33,203 nucleotides of DNA, from assembly GCA_900314535.1 (NCBI GenBank), contig OMVT01000032.1, forward strand, positions 1 to 33,203, given 5' to 3'. The position numbers were made by a program, and so were the translations under genes. The notes under the pieces are model-generated. The model searched no databases. It worked only from the letters and a program-made list of their open reading frames with translations, and had not been told where the DNA came from. Shown here piece after piece: positions 28,201-33,203 of the stretch. Origin of the DNA: an uncultured Olsenella sp. Its GTDB lineage: Bacteria > Actinomycetota > Coriobacteriia > Coriobacteriales > Atopobiaceae. Position 1 is the stretch's first letter. Each line of letters opens with the position of its first letter.

Positions 28201-31200
28201 AATGGCCAGTGGCAGACCGTTGACACTGTCGACTGGAAGACAGCCGCATCTGACAAGGTGGAGGTCAAGCTCCCTGCTGGAACACAGCGCTGGCGTGTAA
28301 CGGTTGCAAGCGACAGCATTGCGAAAGAGGGGGAGCAGGCTGCTGCTGTCGATACGCAGTTCGTCTGCCCGACCGTGGTGCTGCATCCTACTGACAAGGT
28401 GAAGACGCTCGCAGCCAACGCTATCAGTGATATGACCACGCCAGAATGCCTCTTCCTGAGCATGGATTCCTTCAATGCCTACAACAAAGCAGGCGCTTCT
28501 GTATACCACTTCGACGGAGACGGCAACGACCATCTCTTCGGCTACAACTCGAACATCATGGCAATGCCGTCTGCACCTAAGAATCCTTCTGACCACAGCA
28601 AGGATGGATGGGACAACGGAAATACGAAGTATTCTGTCACCTTCTCCGGCAAGGTCCAGGAGCAGTCTTCGGTGCTCGACAAGGATACCTGGGAAGAGGC
28701 AGCCAAGGCAGGAAAGATCCAGACGGAAAAGTCGGGGACCTGGTATGACCTGCTGCCGAAGGGTGCTGTGGCAGATCTCTCCACCATCCAGCTCAGAGAT
28801 GGGGACCAGGTAACCGATGCCTACACCATCGAGAACTACAAGGGTAGCGGACGCACGCTTCTGGTCGTGAAGGCACAGCTTGCTGCAGAGCCTGTCTATC
28901 AGGACAGGGACGGCGTGAAGTACGTGGAAGACGATCCTTCCATTACCTTCAAGGCCACCTACTCGATGAGCAGCTATCTCGACTATGGTCAGAATCTGCA
29001 CAATGTCGTAGTGTTCGAGTCGGGCAACGAAACGCTTGGCAATGTCGAACACTATATCGGCCAGCCTGACGATCCGACGAAGGCCTCTGCCGACGACGTG
29101 ACGGTCACGAAGGATATCACGGACGGGGAGAAGGATATCCTCAAGGACCTTGATCCCTCTACGGACAAGGCTGCATTCACCTATGCAGGCGAATCCGTGA
29201 ACATCGGTGCCTACACGATTACGCATTATGGCTTCGACAAGCAGGTTGATGTCAACAACGAGTATGACTATGGCTATGGCACGACCGACGGCGAGAAGGA
29301 TGCCTATCTTGGTGGCTTCTACAGCTACAGGCTTTCCTACATTGCAAAAGAAGGCAATTATCAGGGCCTCGTGATGTATGACCGTCTTGAGGATCCACGT
29401 GACGGCGTCATGCCATCCGGTGCTTCTTCCTGGAAGGGCACGCTGCTCTCTGTCGATACCTCCATGCTGAAGTCCATGGGCATCGAACCTGTCGTCTACT
29501 ATTCGACGACTCCGAATCTCCAGCTGGCAACCATGGAGGGCGGTGCTGATACAGGTACAGCTGCAGCCCAGGCAGACCTTACGTATACCTCAATCTGGTC
29601 TGCAACGGCACCGTCAGACCTCTCGAGCGTCACTGCCATTGCAATTGACTGCTCGCATAAGACGGATGGATCTGCTTTCATCCTGGATGCAGGACAGACG
29701 ATTGCTGCAACTATTGCCATGCGTGCACCCTCTGATGCGTCCAAGGAATCGAGCCGTGCCTATAATGACGCATACTTCAGCTCGCAGACCGAGAATGCAG
29801 GACATGTTGAAGACGCAGCCATGACATATAAGGGCCATACGGAAGTTGCTCTCAAGCCCTTCAAGCTTCATGTTACCAATACGTGGAACGACGATAACGA
29901 CCGTGATGGTCTGAGGCCAACCGGCAAGGTTGTGCTCCATCTTTATGCAAATGGCGAGCCAGCGCAGGATGCCAATGGCAAGGAGATCAGCTTCACTATC
30001 GATCCTGCTGCCGCATCTGACGGCTATGCCATGAGCCAGGATGCCGATGAGATCATCGACAGCCTCCCCATTGCTGATGCATCTGGAAATGCCATCCACT
30101 ACACGGCTACGCTTACAAATGAAGATGGCTCTGCCATTGATGGATATACGCAGTCGGTGAAGTATGGCAAGGATACGGATGGCAACGCCGAGCTTGCACT
30201 CACCCAGAACCATACGCCGGCAACGACAAGCATCTCTGGCACGAAGACCTGGTCTGGCGATACGGAGGACATCCGTCCTTCCGCCATAAGCATCAACCTC
30301 CTTGCAGATGGTCAGCAGTCCCAGACCAGGCAGATCACCGAGAATGCTGCAGGGGAGTGGATCTACAGCTTCCAGAACCTGCCGAAGTACGAGAACCATG
30401 GCAAGGAGATTGCATACAGCGTCTCCGAGACAGGTGCTGAGGATTACGCTGTAACGGCGACGGGCTACGATCTTCAGAATGTGTACCATCCGTACGGTGA
30501 CCTTACGGTCTCCAAGACCGTTACCAATGGCACGGCCCAGACTGCCAACCAGAAGTTCACGTTCCATCTGAACCTCACGAAACAGGACGGCTCTGACTAT
30601 ACGGATGCCGTGACGTACAAGAAGTCCGATGGAACGACAGGCACCATAACAAGTGGCAGAACGTTTGAGCTCGGAGCAGGGGAGTCCATCGTCCTGAAGG
30701 AGCTCCCGAAGGGAACATCCTGGAAGGTGACGGAGGATGCTGTCTCCGGCTACACCGCCGACGCCTCCGAGAAGTCCGGTACTATCAAGCCGAACGCTGT
30801 CAACATGGCTGCCTTCACGAACAACTATGAGACCTCTGCGGATGTCTCGCTCCAAGCGAGCAAGACGCTCGACGGGCGGCCCATCCAGTACGGGCAGTTC
30901 ACGTTCGAACTGAGGGACGAATCCGGCAATCTGGTCAGGACTGCCTCGAATGACGAGAAGGGTGCGGTCTCATTCGGTGCCCTGCACTACACGAATGCCG
31001 ATTCCGGCAAGACCTTCATTTATACCATCAGAGAGACGGACCTCAAGCGCCCTGGCTATAAGTATGACTCCGCTCAGTACAAGGCTGTTGTGAAACCGGT
31101 CGACAACGGCGACGGTACCATGACCGCTAACTCTACGGTCAAGTACTACAAGATGGAAGGTGGCAAGCAGGGCGAAGAAGTCGCTAAGCCTACCTTCGCC

Positions 31201-33203
31201 AACACCTACACGGCCACCGGCAGCGTGACGCTCACAGCCTATAAGCAGCTCAAGGGTCGCGACCTCAAGGACAGGGAATTTACGTTCGATCTGCATGCTG
31301 TCGATGTGTCAGCAGGAACCGATACCGTCATCGTCACTGCGCAGAACGTTGCATCCGGCAGGATCGACTTCAAGGCTGATGATGTGGTCACATATATGAA
31401 CGACCACAATGTCACAGGCGCGCATGGCCTCTCCTACACGCAGTATGACATCTACGAGAAAGACGCCGACGGGACCTGGAGCGCGAAGGACGCCAAGGAT
31501 ACTACCTTTGTCTATTATGTGACCGAGGAATCTGGAGCAGACGACACTGTCACATATTCGGACCAGAAGTTTGCCTGGACCGTTGCCCTGCAGGACGACG
31601 GGGACGACAAGATCTCCGCGGCAACGAAGAATGTCGATGCCACTGGCCTCATCAATGATGACGGTACAGTCAATAAGGACTGGACGCCTACTAAGACGAC
31701 CTCCCTCCCGACCTTCGTGAATACCCTCAAGAATGGCTGGCTCTCGATTGAGAAGGATGCAGAGAATGCTCCTGCAGGCGACCAGACTCCATTCACGTTC
31801 GATGTGGACATCAAGGATAGCGACGGCAGGCCGCTCAATACTGATAGCGGCAATGTCACATATGAGATCGACAAAGCGGACAGCAACAGCTCTGCTAGCA
31901 CCAGTACGAGCAGCTCAAGCGATTCGTCTTCAAGCAGTACCAATGGCTCTGCTGCTAGCGAGAGCAGCACGAGTTCTGACCCGGTATCGACTACGCTGAA
32001 CTCGCTGGCATCGCTTTTGCAGCCGACTTCTGCCTATGCAGCGGATACAGATAACGCTGACAAGAGCTGGACGATCACGTATGATGCGAACGGTGGAAAG
32101 TTCGCCGATGGCTCGACGCAGAACAAGGTTACCTATACAGGGCATAAAGCTACAACTACGAAGTACAGCCATACTGACAACATCGATGACAACGGCGTGG
32201 CAAGGGGCGTCTATGCAGCAAATCTGAGCAAGACGGATACGGTCACCATTCCGGGTGCAAAGCATCTGACTATTGATGTCTGGTATTCGACCGAGAGCAC
32301 TAGCTACGACTGGCTTGCGATTTATCCGGCGGGCGTGACACCATCTTCTAGCAACTATGCTCAGGCAAGCGTTTCGGGTGGCAAACTGGGAGATGGCAGA
32401 GCTACGTCCAAGGATGGCGCTACGCACAAGCAGTTCACTGTTGATGGTGACACTGCACAGTTCTACTTCAGAAGCGACAGCTCTGGACAGTACTATGGAT
32501 ACTATGCCGTGGTGACTGACGCTAACACGGTAGTATATTATGGCACCTATCAGGATCCTGACAGTGTGGTGTTCAAGGGTTGGTATGCTGATCCCGCTTG
32601 CACAAAGGCTGTCACGTATCCAGCAAATGAAGGTGCGGATACAACCGTTTATGCAAAGTGGTCTCGTTATACCGATGAAGGCACTTGGGGTACGTGCCAT
32701 TGGGGTATCTTGCCAGATGAGACAATGGAAATTAATGAGGGAATTGCAGGAGCTGCGGGTGATGCCCCCTGGCGCTATAGTAACTACGTCAATAAAGTTA
32801 AAAGCATAAAAGCGACTGGCAAGGTCACGTTGCCAAAAGAATGTGGTAGTTTATTCTACCGCTGCTCCTCCCTCGCGAGCCTCGACCTCTCGTCGTTCGA
32901 CACATCGAACGTGCAGACAATGTCCAGCATGTTCGAAGGCTGCTACTCCCTCGCGAGCCTCGACCTCTCGTCGTTCGACACATCGAACGTGGGGTCAATG
33001 TACAGCATGTTCGAAGGCTGCTCCTCCCTCGCGAGCCTCGACCTCTCGTCGTTCCGCACCTCGAAAGTGGAAGACATGAGCCGCATGTTCTACGACTGCC
33101 ACTCCCTCGCGAGCCTCGACCTCTCGTCGTTCGGCACATCGAACGTGCAGACAATGTCCAGCATGTTCAAAGGCTGCTCCTCCCTCGCGAGCCTCGACCT
33201 CTC
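25267..33203 (+). CDS. Giant multidomain surface adhesin, 3' end outside window
   Basis: Open from ATG 25267 (GGAGGG upstream, 15 nt after the sortase stop) to the window edge, at least 2,645 residues. Order: signal peptide ending SVLA (1-33); two InlB/Flg_new-type modules (about 61-175 and 178-297, each ending LYAQW); an acidic Ser/Ala linker (298-450); a long unassigned adhesive region (about 455-1530); two Cna_B-like domains (about 1532-1742); further isopeptide-type domains, including FctA/Spy0128-like ones (about 1747-2158); a Ser-rich stretch; an internal SAYAAD segment (about 2254); a third InlB-type module with a CUB-like insert (about 2268-2465); a GTCHWGI cap and BspA-type repeats (from about 2540). 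Probable pilus-associated adhesin binding host or bacterial surfaces. No sorting signal is seen before the edge. Confidence 0.85.
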   Translation, partial: MFRRNSLMTRIISAVLSVGMVWSMSPTSVLAENAVSQNASAARTESTQMQEDTTKSQEKTPATIVLDANGGTGTMEDVQIADSSDFEQKLSANVYKRDGYLFMGWSTTANNKDAKNAAGRVVTPAIAVPDAADIANWKFLWDANGDGTADPGTETFDLSSCVKDGTLTLYAQWARITTTVHFDGNGATSGTMEDEVMPQDTDTALSPNAFARDGYKLTGWSTTNDNQSIKDDPATAADESFLATFLGDQAHFLKNVASYDSDGDGAAESFDMNYAAAADSKNAANSTITLYAQWEKLPEQSASENADANQNKSTETAEDSEQKTDESQSASADQVAASDTGSDSAADNQNAEAVATDSSDSKEESGADESADSSDESGLVAESDEDHLKNAAPAESTADNAQADVRDADRGGADNLSVKVQDTSAATSFAQSLSMLFAAPAKESAAAPADNPSQDGESIKELSVKWETPGKVSADDSALTIFTPSDNSKQTAKASVYISLDSNKSYKAGSVRLVIPGHIFKKRDGSKTGNLVLPLVENPGTKTEFNWAYDAENDVYTLTSTRDISGRSEIKIEMGFENLTPSTLVDMQASSDFVAKAYVMNSKGNLLTKTSNTIKATFDTQETLKTAEIKPNGQIPWETKVPASQIPEDKRIAGVDQYLVVTYYTYAYHTGNTAYTLGWDTANEDFGAYDDANGAKVADGVVIDGGSGIDTQNGWSWDGNTGWHYVKVAYDFSKFSADTDYTLKAGAKWTLTETDNAGQIHVLPATTSVKFAWHNPVPVPPGGHYAHMNWGDDNNDSFMMHLSINGYQYDYSNRTFSHSELLRGYYGIYRTALNDLAEGSDATVRYEKYLRGYMLPDQLVQGGDNTKKASFSNPVRMVLEDGDYSIAENAGDPQYQGLTAGTDYDIASVFVCKPTHVYKATEVDASNLQSKDFLYETGTSEPYYYSPGSKVQGGTYGVAYEKTDDLDYYPKSVVEAEVNGQWQTVDTVDWKTAASDKVEVKLPAGTQRWRVTVASDSIAKEGEQAAAVDTQFVCPTVVLHPTDKVKTLAANAISDMTTPECLFLSMDSFNAYNKAGASVYHFDGDGNDHLFGYNSNIMAMPSAPKNPSDHSKDGWDNGNTKYSVTFSGKVQEQSSVLDKDTWEEAAKAGKIQTEKSGTWYDLLPKGAVADLSTIQLRDGDQVTDAYTIENYKGSGRTLLVVKAQLAAEPVYQDRDGVKYVEDDPSITFKATYSMSSYLDYGQNLHNVVVFESGNETLGNVEHYIGQPDDPTKASADDVTVTKDITDGEKDILKDLDPSTDKAAFTYAGESVNIGAYTITHYGFDKQVDVNNEYDYGYGTTDGEKDAYLGGFYSYRLSYIAKEGNYQGLVMYDRLEDPRDGVMPSGASSWKGTLLSVDTSMLKSMGIEPVVYYSTTPNLQLATMEGGADTGTAAAQADLTYTSIWSATAPSDLSSVTAIAIDCSHKTDGSAFILDAGQTIAATIAMRAPSDASKESSRAYNDAYFSSQTENAGHVEDAAMTYKGHTEVALKPFKLHVTNTWNDDNDRDGLRPTGKVVLHLYANGEPAQDANGKEISFTIDPAAASDGYAMSQDADEIIDSLPIADASGNAIHYTATLTNEDGSAIDGYTQSVKYGKDTDGNAELALTQNHTPATTSISGTKTWSGDTEDIRPSAISINLLADGQQSQTRQITENAAGEWIYSFQNLPKYENHGKEIAYSVSETGAEDYAVTATGYDLQNVYHPYGDLTVSKTVTNGTAQTANQKFTFHLNLTKQDGSDYTDAVTYKKSDGTTGTITSGRTFELGAGESIVLKELPKGTSWKVTEDAVSGYTADASEKSGTIKPNAVNMAAFTNNYETSADVSLQASKTLDGRPIQYGQFTFELRDESGNLVRTASNDEKGAVSFGALHYTNADSGKTFIYTIRETDLKRPGYKYDSAQYKAVVKPVDNGDGTMTANSTVKYYKMEGGKQGEEVAKPTFANTYTATGSVTLTAYKQLKGRDLKDREFTFDLHAVDVSAGTDTVIVTAQNVASGRIDFKADDVVTYMNDHNVTGAHGLSYTQYDIYEKDADGTWSAKDAKDTTFVYYVTEESGADDTVTYSDQKFAWTVALQDDGDDKISAATKNVDATGLINDDGTVNKDWTPTKTTSLPTFVNTLKNGWLSIEKDAENAPAGDQTPFTFDVDIKDSDGRPLNTDSGNVTYEIDKADSNSSASTSTSSSSDSSSSSTNGSAASESSTSSDPVSTTLNSLASLLQPTSAYAADTDNADKSWTITYDANGGKFADGSTQNKVTYTGHKATTTKYSHTDNIDDNGVARGVYAANLSKTDTVTIPGAKHLTIDVWYSTESTSYDWLAIYPAGVTPSSSNYAQASVSGGKLGDGRATSKDGATHKQFTVDGDTAQFYFRSDSSGQYYGYYAVVTDANTVVYYGTYQDPDSVVFKGWYADPACTKAVTYPANEGADTTVYAKWSRYTDEGTWGTCHWGILPDETMEINEGIAGAAGDAPWRYSNYVNKVKSIKATGKVTLPKECGSLFYRCSSLASLDLSSFDTSNVQTMSSMFEGCYSLASLDLSSFDTSNVGSMYSMFEGCSSLASLDLSSFRTSKVEDMSRMFYDCHSLASLDLSSFGTSNVQTMSSMFKGCSSLASLDL
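32869..33203 (+). repeat. 78-nt tandem repeats encoding BspA-type leucine-rich repeats
   Basis: Units starting at 32869, 32947, 33025, 33103 and 33181 (cut by the window edge) each encode 26 residues with the pattern SLASLDLSSFxTSxV, then two Met-centred turns MxxMF and a Cys. This is the DUF285/BspA repeat. The first 30 nt of each unit are identical in all copies, and variation is confined to a few codons. Confidence 0.92.

Noticed and set aside
26749..29226. Antisense ORF of 825 codons
   Set aside because: Lies opposite the giant adhesin, whose frame is open over the whole region with recognisable surface-protein sequence.

Overview
The window looks like chromosomal DNA of a host-associated Coriobacteriia bacterium (Olsenella/Lancefieldella/Atopobium-like). 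This is inferred, not proven. The evidence is moderately GC-rich codon use, a 28-nt actinobacterial type I-E CRISPR repeat, a tig-clpP-clpX run, and a class C sortase pilus locus beside a giant protein that ends in BspA-type leucine-rich repeats.

Layout: 1-574 is the leader-distal end of a type I-E CRISPR array. It has five intact repeats, then units that decay while staying close to a 61-nt phase; cas genes and leader would lie to the left, outside the window. 672-1770 carries tRNA-His, two identical tRNA-Lys genes, a Nudix hydrolase and, on the minus strand, tRNA-Arg. 2105-5396 is a sugar-PTS cluster (EIIA, 1-phosphofructokinase-like kinase, enzyme I) with no membrane IIBC or HPr in view. 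5472-7346 (minus) is a two-gene operon: Gfo/Idh/MocA oxidoreductase and lipid kinase. 7723-8737 (minus) holds tRNA-Gly, tRNA-Pro and a lipoprotein. 9025-10356 is gdhA. 10510-11850 (minus) is an Rpn-family PD-(D/E)XK nuclease gene followed by a near-identical free-standing copy of its own 3' end, behind a LexA-like box. 12394-17066 is carAB with an attenuator leader. 17213-20712 is tRNA-Leu, tig, clpP, clpX. 21022 to the right edge is a pilus/adhesin operon: ancillary pilin, frame-disrupted major pilin, class C sortase, and a surface protein of more than 2,640 residues that runs off the window.

Most interesting points: (i) CRISPR spacer 213-245 matches the PTS EIIA gene of this same window at 27 of 33 positions, with the last 14 identical and differences that look like an orthologue's codon changes; (ii) the Rpn nuclease has both an apparent internal start and a separate downstream copy of the internally encoded tail, which fits the published RpnL/RpnS toxin and intragenic antitoxin arrangement but with the antitoxin-like part duplicated; an SOS-type operator sits at its promoter; (iii) the giant adhesin appears to be a fusion carrying a relic signal peptide in its middle, a CUB-like insert and a nearly homogeneous 78-nt repeat; (iv) the major pilin reading frame is broken, while its sorting signal (MPLTG) and that of its neighbour (MPDTS) both depart from LPxTG.

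All calls come from reading the sequence; no database search was run. Long antisense ORFs across carB, clpPX, ptsI and the adhesin are treated as codon-bias shadows.
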